Assembly: GCF_008086045.1 (NCBI RefSeq)
Contig: NZ_VSEY01000001.1
Coordinates: forward strand, 248,001 to 312,000
Direction: 5' to 3'
Source: Nonomuraea sp. PA05
GTDB taxonomy: Bacteria > Actinomycetota > Actinomycetes > Streptosporangiales > Streptosporangiaceae
DNA length: 64,000 nt
Under the pieces are notes generated by a model that worked only from the letters and a program-made list of their open reading frames with translations, was not told the origin of the DNA and did not search any database. The first letter of the stretch is position 1; every line of letters begins with the position of its first letter. A program made the translations under genes and the position numbers. Of this stretch, positions 1-6,622 are shown one piece after another.

Positions 1-1277
1 TGCCGCAAACCCCGATGCACGCCCTGCCGCTCCCGCAGCAGTCGCTGGAACGCGTCCTCGACGAGTACGCCGCCGAACTGGGCCTCGACGTCCGCCGCGG
101 GCACGAGGTCACCGCGGTCAGCCAGGACGACACCGCGGTCACCGTGGACGTGCGCGGCCCCGACGGCACCTACCAGCTCACCGCCCGCTACCTGGTCGGC
201 TGCGACGGCGCCCGCAGCCGGGTACGCGACTGGGCCGGCATCGGCTTCCCCGGCGTCACCTACCCGGAGGTCAACCGGCTCGCCCAGGTCACCCTGCCCG
301 ACACGGTCACCGTGCTCGGCAACGGCGACCTCGACGTCCCCGGCTCCGGCACCGTCAGCGCCGGCTTCACCCGCACCGACCACGGCCTGTTCGGGCTGGG
401 CTCCTCGCCGGACTCCCGGCGCGTCTCCCTCTACACGATCGAGGACGAGACCACCGAGTACGACGACGACGTCCCGATGACCGTCGACGAGCTCCAGGAC
501 AGCCTGCATCGCGTGCTCGGCCTGCGCCTGCCGGTGGGGGAGGCGCACCGGCTGTCGCGCTTCACCTTCAAGGCCCGCCAGGCCGAACGCTACCGGCAGG
601 GGCGCGTCCTGGTGGCCGGCGACGCGGCGCACCTGTTCCCGGCCACCGGCGTGGCGATCAACGCCGGCATGCTGGACGCCGTCAACCTCGCCTGGAAGCT
701 GGCCGCCGACCTGAACGGCCGGGCCCCGGCCGGCCTGCTCGACACCTACCACGACGAACGCCACCTCGCCGGCGCCCGCACCATGCTGCACACCCGCGCC
801 CAGGTGGCGCTGCGGCGCGGGCACGACCCGGCCGCCGAGGCGCTGCGGGCCGTCTTCCAGGAACTGCTGTCCGACGAGCAGCCGCTGCGCCGCATGGGCG
901 CGCTCATCGCCGGGGCCGACATCCGCTACCCGATGCCGGGCGCCGACGGCCACCCGCTGACCGGCGCGTTCGCCCCCGACCTGGCCCTGCACACCGACCA
1001 GGGCGTCACCAGCGTCGCCGAGCTCATGCGCGCCGCCCGGCCCGTCCTGCTCGATCTCGCCGGACGCCCGGAGCTGCGCCAGGTCGCCCAGGAGTGGGAG
1101 GGGCGCGTCGACGTCCACACCGCCAAGACCGGCGAGCGGCCCGCCGACGCCCTGCTGATCCGCCCGGACGCCCACATCGCCTGGGCGGCGCCACTCGACG
1201 AGCCCGCCGGCACCGCCGCGCAGGCGTTGCGGGAAGCGCTCACCGGCTGGTTCGGGCAGCCGGCGTCTGGAACGTGA
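1..1277 (+). CDS. FAD-dependent aromatic monooxygenase, 5' end outside the window
   Basis: The protein belongs to the FAD-binding group A monooxygenases (PheA/TfdB and polyketide hydroxylase type), which hydroxylate aromatic rings using NAD(P)H and O2. The reading frame is already open at base 3, and about 100 N-terminal residues including the GxGxxG FAD motif lie before the window. Visible are the mid-protein GCDGARSRVR motif (about codon 62 after the first ATG at 15), the second FAD motif GDAAHLFPATG (about codon 202) followed by the DAVNLAWKLA helix, and a C-terminal thioredoxin-like region ending at the TGA at 1275. The substrate cannot be told from sequence. The ATG at 15 is internal, not a start. 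Confidence 0.85.
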   Translation, partial: PQTPMHALPLPQQSLERVLDEYAAELGLDVRRGHEVTAVSQDDTAVTVDVRGPDGTYQLTARYLVGCDGARSRVRDWAGIGFPGVTYPEVNRLAQVTLPDTVTVLGNGDLDVPGSGTVSAGFTRTDHGLFGLGSSPDSRRVSLYTIEDETTEYDDDVPMTVDELQDSLHRVLGLRLPVGEAHRLSRFTFKARQAERYRQGRVLVAGDAAHLFPATGVAINAGMLDAVNLAWKLAADLNGRAPAGLLDTYHDERHLAGARTMLHTRAQVALRRGHDPAAEALRAVFQELLSDEQPLRRMGALIAGADIRYPMPGADGHPLTGAFAPDLALHTDQGVTSVAELMRAARPVLLDLAGRPELRQVAQEWEGRVDVHTAKTGERPADALLIRPDAHIAWAAPLDEPAGTAAQALREALTGWFGQPASGT

Positions 1278-1337
1278 TGCGTCACGACTGACGTTCGAGG
1301 GTGGATGCCCGCTGGTTCGTCGTGGGGTGTCCGGCGG

Positions 1338-1757
1338 TCATGAAAGGTCGTCGCCGCGGGAGGAGGCGGGCTCCTCCCCGGCGGCGCGGGCGATGGCGTC
1401 GGTGAAGCGGCGGCGTTCCCGCCTGCGGTACTGGCCGAGCGGGTAGTTGGCCATGAACGCCTCGACGAACTCGACCGGGTCCTGGCCGAACACGTCCCGG
1501 ATCGGCGTGCCGTCCGCGGCGCTGCGTTCGAGCAGCTCGGCGAGGTCGTCGTACATCTGCATGGCGCCGCTGCCGTCGGCGGGCCCGAAGTGCATGAGGT
1601 AGCGCTCCAGCGCCTCGGCGGCGACGCGGTAGTGGCCGGGCAGCCGCTTGACGCGCGCCCTGTACTGCCGGAAGCGCTTCTTGTCCTCCAGCGGCCCGGT
1701 GACGACCTCCAGGTAGTGCAGGTAGCGGCTCTTCGGCTCATTCGGCTCGGTGGCCAT
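1338..1757 (-). CDS. DUF1048 family protein
   Basis: This 139-residue acidic helical protein matches the DUF1048 pattern: an N-terminal LEDKKRFRQYRARVKRLP segment, then a YLMHFGPADGSG turn and long amphipathic helices. Such genes usually sit in an operon with a PadR-type repressor; no PadR gene is adjacent here. The function of the family is unknown. The start at 1757 was chosen because a GGGGGA Shine-Dalgarno sequence lies 7 bases upstream; an in-frame ATG at 1820 has none and falls inside the repeat at 1800-1832. It is divergent from the serine hydrolase at 1908. Confidence 0.7.
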   Translation of the reverse strand: MATEPNEPKSRYLHYLEVVTGPLEDKKRFRQYRARVKRLPGHYRVAAEALERYLMHFGPADGSGAMQMYDDLAELLERSAADGTPIRDVFGQDPVEFVEAFMANYPLGQYRRRERRRFTDAIARAAGEEPASSRGDDLS

Positions 1758-1799
1758 GTCCAGGTCCCCCCGTAGGCGCATAGCTAATCGGTGTCGCTG

Positions 1800-1832
1800 A
1801 CTACCGGTAGAAAGTATCACTCACTACCGGTA
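1800..1832. promoter_or_regulatory. Candidate operator: repeated ACTACCGGTA
   Basis: The 10-mer ACTACCGGTA occurs at 1800-1809 and again at 1823-1832, 23 bases apart (two helical turns). The first copy also forms the perfect palindrome CTACCGGTAG at 1801-1810. It lies upstream of the DUF1048 gene. Since DUF1048 genes are usually PadR-controlled, a PadR site is a reasonable guess, but no PadR gene is in the window. Confidence 0.45.
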
Positions 1833-1868
1833 CTGAGCAACGCCGGATAGCTCGGTCGGGAATCACGC

Positions 1869-1900
1869 TTGACCTTGCCCCAGGGGCAAGGTTGCACGAT
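1869..1900 (+). promoter_or_regulatory. MerR-type promoter/operator, probably giving a leaderless mRNA
   Basis: TTGACC at 1869-1874 serves as -35. A perfect dyad ACCTTGCCCC-A-GGGGCAAGGT spans 1872-1892. CACGAT at 1895-1900 is a possible -10, giving the long 20-base spacer typical of MerR-activated promoters. The -10 ends 7 bases before the ATG at 1908, and there is no ribosome binding site, so the transcript probably starts at the codon. The MerR gene at 3360 in the same operon is the likely regulator. Confidence 0.6.
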
Positions 1901-1907
1901 CTGACGC

Positions 1908-3335
1908 ATGGAGAACAACGCACTCGAAACCACCCTCGAAGCCCAGATCCGCGAGCAGGTCGCGGCCTACTGCGAGACCGGCCACGTCCCCGGGTTCGTC
2001 GCCGGCGTCCACCACGCGGGCGAGCAGGTCATCGTCGCCCACGGCACCGCGAACGCCGCCACCGGCGCGCCCATGCTCGCCGGCACCGGCTTCCTCTTCG
2101 GCTCCGTCACCAAGGTCCTGACCACCACGCTGGTCCTGCAGCAGGTCGAGCGGGGCCGGCTGGACCTCGACGCGCCGGTCGTCGCGTACCTGCCCGAGTT
2201 CGCCCTGGCCGTGCCGGGCGCGGCGGACAAGATCCTGGTCCGGCACCTGATCTCGCACACCAACGGCATCGACGCCGACCTGTTCTTCCCCGACGCCAAG
2301 GGCCGCGAGGCGCTGAAGACGTACGTCGCCGGGCTCGCGAGCGACTGCGGCACCCTGTTCGAGCCGGGCGAGCGGCTCAGCTACTCCAACGGCGGCATGA
2401 TCGTCGCCGGTCGGCTGCTGGAAGTGGTCACCGGCACGCCGTTCCCCGAGCTGCTCGAACGGGAGGTCTACGCGCCCGCCGGCATGAAGGACTCCAGCAC
2501 CTCGGCCGAGCAGGCCATCCTGCGCAGCACGGCGGTCGGCCACTTCCCGGACCCCGAGACCATGGAGGCCAGGGTCACGGGCATGTTCACGCTGCCCGAC
2601 ACCTGGGGCCCGGCCGGCGGCACCCCGATCGGCACCATCGCCGACCTGCTCGCCTTCGGGCGCACCCACCTCGCGGGCGGCGTGTCGCCCACCGGCGAGC
2701 GGGTCCTGTCCGCCGAGTCGGTCGCGCTCATGCAGCGGGTCTCGTACGACATGGACAGCCCGAACACCCCGCCGATGGGCCTGGGCTGGGTGCTGTACCC
2801 GTTCGGCGGCACGACCGTGCTGGCCATGTCGGGCGCCTCGCCCGGCGGCGTGTCGATCCTGTGCGTCGTGCCCGAGCACGACCTGGTCTTCACCGCGTTC
2901 GGCAACACCCCGGGCGCGCTCATGCTGCAGGACCAGCTCCTGCAGTGGCTGCTGCGCGACCATCTCGGCGTCCCGATCCCCACGCTGATCACCGAGGTGC
3001 AGCAGGACGTCGACCTGACCCCGTACGTCGGCACGTACCGATCGAACCAGCTCCGCATCGACGTCAGCGTCGTGGACGGCGAGCTGGAGGAGCGGACCAC
3101 CTACGAGCCGGCGGACGCCTCGCAGGAGCGGATCTTCACGGAGTTCGCCGGCGGCACGACCTCCGCCCCGCCGCAGCGGTACGTGCCGATCAGGCCCGGC
3201 CTGTTCGCGCCCGCCGGTTACCCGCTGGAGACGTTCGACGGGTACCTGCGGCTGCTGCTGGTCTCCTACCACGACGTGCGCGACGGACGGGCGCGCTTCC
3301 GCAACGGGGGCGGCCGCCTGGCCGGGCGCGCCTGA
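1908..3335 (+). CDS. Serine hydrolase, class C beta-lactamase/DD-peptidase-like
   Basis: The 475-residue protein has the beta-lactamase/transpeptidase fold typical of family S12 esterases and peptidases. The catalytic SxxK is S66-VT-K69, and the YxN motif is Y159-S-N161. Around residue 110 is HLISHTNGI, a conserved segment of the family. A C-terminal domain of about 130 residues follows the catalytic domain. There is no signal peptide or transmembrane segment, so it is probably cytoplasmic and more likely an esterase or peptidase than a resistance beta-lactamase. The ATG lacks a Shine-Dalgarno sequence and fits a leaderless transcript from the MerR-type promoter just upstream. The merR gene follows 24 bases downstream. 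Confidence 0.85.
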   Translation: MENNALETTLEAQIREQVAAYCETGHVPGFVAGVHHAGEQVIVAHGTANAATGAPMLAGTGFLFGSVTKVLTTTLVLQQVERGRLDLDAPVVAYLPEFALAVPGAADKILVRHLISHTNGIDADLFFPDAKGREALKTYVAGLASDCGTLFEPGERLSYSNGGMIVAGRLLEVVTGTPFPELLEREVYAPAGMKDSSTSAEQAILRSTAVGHFPDPETMEARVTGMFTLPDTWGPAGGTPIGTIADLLAFGRTHLAGGVSPTGERVLSAESVALMQRVSYDMDSPNTPPMGLGWVLYPFGGTTVLAMSGASPGGVSILCVVPEHDLVFTAFGNTPGALMLQDQLLQWLLRDHLGVPIPTLITEVQQDVDLTPYVGTYRSNQLRIDVSVVDGELEERTTYEPADASQERIFTEFAGGTTSAPPQRYVPIRPGLFAPAGYPLETFDGYLRLLLVSYHDVRDGRARFRNGGGRLAGRA

Positions 3336-3359
3336 CGGCGGGGTGGAAGGATGTCCGGC

Positions 3360-4100
3360 ATGCTCACGATCGGCCAGCTCGCGGACTACGCCGCAGTGAC
3401 CACCAAGGCCATCCGCCACTACCACGAGCGCGGCCTGCTCGCCGAGCCCGGCCGCGACTCCTCCGGCTATCGCCGCTACACCGCCGAGCACGCCGTCCTC
3501 CTCGTGAAGATCAGGACGCTGGCGCAGGCGGGCGTGCCGCTGGCCCGCATCAAGGACCTGCTCGACGCCGACCAGGAGACGCTCACGGCGGCCATCGCCG
3601 AGGTCGACCAGGACCTCGAAGAGCGCATCGAGCAGTTGCGGCGTACCCGCGAGCAGCTCGCCCAATTGCACGGCGGCGACCGGCTGTTCGTCTCGCCGCA
3701 GGTCGCCGACTACCTCGACGACCTGCGGCGGCTCGGCGTCAGCGAGCGGCAGAGGCGGCTGGAACGCGACGGCTGGATCCTCATGCAGACGGCCTCGCCC
3801 GAGGACGCCTCCATCTGGATCGCCGAGAAGGCCGAACTGCTGGCCGACCCCGAGTTCCGCGACCTGTACCTGGAGCACGACGCCGCCTACGACTGGTCGC
3901 CGGACGACGACCGCCTGCCCGGCCTGGCCGAGCGCACCCGCGACTGGTTCGGCCGGCACCACAGCCGGTCCGAGGGGCGGCCGGTCAACAACCCGGCCAT
4001 CGCCAGGCTGGCCGCCCAGTCCCAGGCCGGCGCCTCGTCCCCGGCCTGGGATCGCCTCGCCCGGCTCATGAACGACCGGCCTGGCATCAAGGGCGCGTAG
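3360..4100 (+). CDS. MerR family transcriptional regulator
   Basis: The N-terminus is a MerR DNA-binding domain: LTIGQLADYAAVTTKAIRHY (winged helix) and YRRYTAEHAVLLVKIRTLAQAG. A dimerisation coiled coil follows (about residues 75-115), then an effector domain of about 130 residues with no cysteine metal site. It is likely a TipAL- or BmrR-like sensor of an organic ligand. I chose the ATG at 3360 because GGAAGG at 3345-3350 is spaced 9 bases from it and MLTIGQLA is the usual MerR N-terminus; the ATG at 3351 would overlap that site. It is cotranscribed with the serine hydrolase and probably controls the dyad at 1872-1892. Confidence 0.88.
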   Translation: MLTIGQLADYAAVTTKAIRHYHERGLLAEPGRDSSGYRRYTAEHAVLLVKIRTLAQAGVPLARIKDLLDADQETLTAAIAEVDQDLEERIEQLRRTREQLAQLHGGDRLFVSPQVADYLDDLRRLGVSERQRRLERDGWILMQTASPEDASIWIAEKAELLADPEFRDLYLEHDAAYDWSPDDDRLPGLAERTRDWFGRHHSRSEGRPVNNPAIARLAAQSQAGASSPAWDRLARLMNDRPGIKGA

Positions 4101-4193
4101 GAATCCCGGCCGAATCCGTCAGGATTACGTAGCGACCCCGCCCCTCCTGAGCCTTCCGGCCCGATAGTGGAAATGCGGATCTCAGGAGGAGAC

Positions 4194-4871
4194 ATGACCG
4201 TGCACACGGGCGGCCGGGCGGCCCCGCCCTTCTTGAGGCAGAGCCTCGCTGAGGGCTTCTTGAGGCAGAGCCTCGCTGAGGGCATGGAACAGTTCCATCA
4301 CCCGCGCGGGGTGCGGAACGGGGTCACGCCGACCCCGCAGCGCGGGCGTCTCCTCGCCGGGCTGCGCGGGCGCGTCCTGGAGCTGGGGGCGGGCGACGGG
4401 GTGAAGCTGAGCTGCTACCCGGCGGACGTGACGGAGATCGTCCTGGTGGAGCCCGACCCGTTCCTGCGGGCGGCGGCCAGAAGCGTCGCCGACCGGCTGG
4501 CGAGGCCGGTGCGGATCCTGGACGGGAGCCTGCTGGCCCTGCCCGTCGCCGACGGCTCCTGCGACGCCGTGGTCTGCTCGCTGGTGCTGTGCTGCTCCGC
4601 CCGGGTGCGGGAGACGCTGGCCGAGGTGCGGCGGGTGCTGGCACCCGGGGGTGAGCTGCGTTTCTATGAGCATCAGCGCTCGGGCAACCCGCTGGTGACG
4701 CTGGCGGAGCGGCTGGTGACGCCGGTCTGGGCGCTGGCGGCCGGAGGCTGCCACCCGGCGCGCGACACGCTGGCCGCCATCCGGCAGGCGGGGTTCACCG
4801 TCGAGAACGCGGAACGGTTCGCCTTCCGGCACTTCGGGCACGTCATCGGGGTCGCCAGACCGGTCGGCTGA
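4194..4871 (+). CDS. Class I SAM-dependent methyltransferase, METTL7/UbiE-like
   Basis: This 225-residue protein has SAM motif I VLELGAGDG, an acidic VEPDPF motif and a CSLVLCC post-II strand. The end, with FYEHQRSGNP and the GGCHPARDT...AGF segment, resembles the METTL7/thiol-methyltransferase branch. The substrate is unknown. The start at 4194 has AGGAGG at 4184-4189; an in-frame GTG at 4167 is less likely. Residues 13-21 and 22-30 are exact copies (FLRQSLAEG twice) produced by a 27-bp tandem duplication. That N-terminal stretch is not part of the family core, so the enzyme fold should be intact. Confidence 0.8.
   Translation: MTVHTGGRAAPPFLRQSLAEGFLRQSLAEGMEQFHHPRGVRNGVTPTPQRGRLLAGLRGRVLELGAGDGVKLSCYPADVTEIVLVEPDPFLRAAARSVADRLARPVRILDGSLLALPVADGSCDAVVCSLVLCCSARVRETLAEVRRVLAPGGELRFYEHQRSGNPLVTLAERLVTPVWALAAGGCHPARDTLAAIRQAGFTVENAERFAFRHFGHVIGVARPVG
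4230..4283 (+). repeat. Perfect 27-bp tandem duplication inside the methyltransferase gene
   Basis: Units 4230-4256 and 4257-4283 are identical and directly adjacent. Each encodes FLRQSLAEG in frame. Each unit contains the short dyad GAGGC-AGA-GCCTC, which may have promoted replication slippage. Confidence 0.95.
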
Positions 4872-4888
4872 ACCGCGGGGTCGGGGGC

Positions 4889-6025
4889 TCAGCCGCCGAA
4901 CACCTCGTCGAGCAGCCGGTGCTGGGCGGAGGCGAAGGCCGCCGCGACGGTCAGGTCGGCGTCGTCCACGCAGTTGATCGCGGCCGTCAGGGTCCTGCCG
5001 CCGCCGGGCGTGCCGTACATCAGCGCGGCGTGACCGACGCTGGCGCCGTTGTGCGAGATGACGGTGCCGCCACCGGCCGTGGTCAGCACGAACACGCCGA
5101 GCCCGTAGTCCATGTTCGGGATGCCCGTCGGGTACGGCGTGCACATCTCGGCCAGCAGCTCGGCGGGCAGCAGCCGGCCGCCCAGCAGAGCGGAGATGAA
5201 CGTCTGCAGGTCCCGGGTGGTGGAGATCAGGTCGCCGCCGCTGGAGACCCAGGAGGGGTTCTGCCGGGTGACGTCCACCGTCCGCGTCTGGCCGTCCTCC
5301 TCGTAGCGGTAGTAGGCGTGGGCGTGCGGCTCGGGGATCTCCGGCGAGTCGTCCGGCATGACGGTGCCGGTCAGCCCGAGCGGCCCGGAGATCAGCCGCC
5401 GCATCTCCTCGGCGACCGGACGGCCGGTGACCTGCTCGATCAGCAGCCTGGCCAGCACGTAGTTGGTGTTGGAGTAGCTCCATCCGGCGCCCGGCTCGAA
5501 CCGCGCAGGCTTGGACAGCGCCAGCTCGACCAGCTCCTGCGGCCGGTAGGTCCTGAACCGGTCGTCCACCCACTCCTTGCCCGTGGCGCCGTAGGGGATG
5601 GGGATGCCGTGCACGATCGTGCCGTCCTCGTACACCTCGCCGCTGAAGTTGAACAGGCCGCTGGTCTGCCGCAGCAACATCCGTACCGTGATCCGCCCGT
5701 CCAGCGCGAACCCGGGCAGGTACCGCGTGACCGGAGCGTCGAGGTCGATCCTGCCCTCGGCCACCAGCCGCAGCACCAGGGTGGCGATGAACGTCTTGAC
5801 GTTGCTGCCGGCCCGTACGTGCCCGTCGATCGGCGGCGCGGTGGCGCCGCCGAGCTCGGCGACCCCGGCGCTGCCGGTCCACTCGCCGCGCTCGTCGCGC
5901 ACGCGCAGCGACATCCCGAGGAAGCCGGAGCCGACGAGCTCCTCCATCGTCCTGCGCAGCTCGGGGCGGTCCGGCCCGGTGGTGTCGGTGCGCGAGGTGC
6001 TCTTGTCCTGGCCGGTGAGGGTCAT
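4889..6025 (-). CDS. Serine hydrolase, beta-lactamase/D-Ala-D-Ala carboxypeptidase-like
   Basis: This 378-residue S12-type serine hydrolase has S74-NV-K77 as the SxxK motif, Y184-S-N186 as the YxN motif and a late HNG triad motif. It lacks a signal peptide and is probably cytoplasmic. It shares the fold with the hydrolase at 1908 but is not a close copy. The start at 6025 begins MTLTGQDK with an AAGGAAC element upstream. Upstream frame extension to 6547 is antisense to the Imm7 gene and not coding. A strong leader hairpin (6057-6076) and a MerR-like dyad (6095-6107) lie upstream. Confidence 0.85.
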   Translation of the reverse strand: MTLTGQDKSTSRTDTTGPDRPELRRTMEELVGSGFLGMSLRVRDERGEWTGSAGVAELGGATAPPIDGHVRAGSNVKTFIATLVLRLVAEGRIDLDAPVTRYLPGFALDGRITVRMLLRQTSGLFNFSGEVYEDGTIVHGIPIPYGATGKEWVDDRFRTYRPQELVELALSKPARFEPGAGWSYSNTNYVLARLLIEQVTGRPVAEEMRRLISGPLGLTGTVMPDDSPEIPEPHAHAYYRYEEDGQTRTVDVTRQNPSWVSSGGDLISTTRDLQTFISALLGGRLLPAELLAEMCTPYPTGIPNMDYGLGVFVLTTAGGGTVISHNGASVGHAALMYGTPGGGRTLTAAINCVDDADLTVAAAFASAQHRLLDEVFGG

Positions 6026-6056
6026 GGTGGTTCCGTTCCTTCGGAGTTTCTCGGGT

Positions 6057-6076
6057 CCGGCCCGCTTCCGGGCCGG
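6057..6076 (-). promoter_or_regulatory. Stable hairpin in the 5' leader of the serine hydrolase gene
   Basis: CCGGCCCG at 6057-6064 and CGGGCCGG at 6069-6076 pair perfectly around a 4-base loop, about 31 bases before the ATG at 6025. No gene on this strand ends just upstream, so it is more likely a leader structure than a terminator. Confidence 0.5.
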
Positions 6077-6094
6077 TGCGCCGAGCTTCCACCC

Positions 6095-6108
6095 TGACCT
6101 AAGGTCAA
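6095..6108 (-). promoter_or_regulatory. Candidate MerR-type operator with -35 TTGACC
   Basis: On the minus strand TTGACC (complement of 6103-6108) overlaps the perfect dyad TGACCT-T-AGGTCA (6095-6107). This placement of a dyad between -35 and -10 is typical of MerR promoters. No convincing -10 was found, which lowers confidence. Confidence 0.4.
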
Positions 6109-6189
6109 CCACAACGGTGATCTGGCTCACACGGAGGAGGTCTCGTGGTGTCCATCGCCGCCCTGCTGCCGCTGTCGCGGGGGCATCGG

Positions 6190-6195
6190 TAGCGT
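6190..6195 (+). promoter_or_regulatory. -10 box TAGCGT of the Imm7 gene
   Basis: TAGCGT ends exactly 7 bases before the ATG at 6203. The same hexamer and spacing precede the TetR gene at 38442 and the VOC gene at 43004. This implies a leaderless transcript and argues against the GTG at 6194, which lies inside the box. Confidence 0.55.
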
Positions 6196-6202
6196 GGCCG
6201 GG

Positions 6203-6613
6203 ATGTTCGAGTATCACGGCTGGCTGACCATCCGCGAGAGCGCGGGCCCGGACGACGATCCGGCGCTGCTGCGCAGGCAGGTCGAGGAGGTCCGGGAGCG
6301 CCTGGCCACGCTCGGCGACTACGGGCTGGCCGACCTGCGGTGGATGAACGGCGTGCCGTTCGTCCACCTGGCCGGCAACCCCAACCGCGGCGGCACGTGG
6401 GGTGCGGCGGTCATCGGCCTGTTCGCCGAGGTCGGCCGGATCGCTCCCGGCTCCTACGGCCTCCTGTACGTGTGGGACGGCGAGGGCGGCCCGCACGCGA
6501 ACGAGTTCCGCGTCTTCCGGCTCGTCAGGGGCGAGGTGACCGAGCACGCGGACGGGTTGCTGTCCCCGGCGGTCCCGATCCTGGAAGATCCATGGGACGC
6601 GGGCACGGGATGA
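6203..6613 (+). CDS. Imm7 family immunity protein (orphan)
   Basis: This 136-residue protein starts MFEYHGWLTI and carries a central DLRWMNGVPFVHLAGNPNRG segment and YGLLYVWDGEG, which match the Imm7 family of polymorphic-toxin immunity proteins. Such proteins normally neutralise a toxin domain encoded next door. No toxin, Rhs/YD-repeat or secretion gene flanks it: the neighbours are a serine hydrolase and a GH71 glucanase. It may defend against toxins of competitors, or be a leftover of a lost module. The start was set at 6203 from the -10 spacing; there is no Shine-Dalgarno sequence. Confidence 0.7.
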   Translation: MFEYHGWLTIRESAGPDDDPALLRRQVEEVRERLATLGDYGLADLRWMNGVPFVHLAGNPNRGGTWGAAVIGLFAEVGRIAPGSYGLLYVWDGEGGPHANEFRVFRLVRGEVTEHADGLLSPAVPILEDPWDAGTG

Positions 6614-6622
6614 CCTGGATCG

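Noticed and set aside
1863..3962. 699-codon minus-strand frame opposite the serine hydrolase and MerR genes
   Set aside because: It is a G+C shadow; the plus strand encodes motif-bearing proteins in two consecutive genes.
6194..6196. GTG as start of the Imm7 gene
   Set aside because: It lies inside the TAGCGT -10 box; the ATG at 6203 fits the leaderless spacing and the family N-terminus MFEYHGW.
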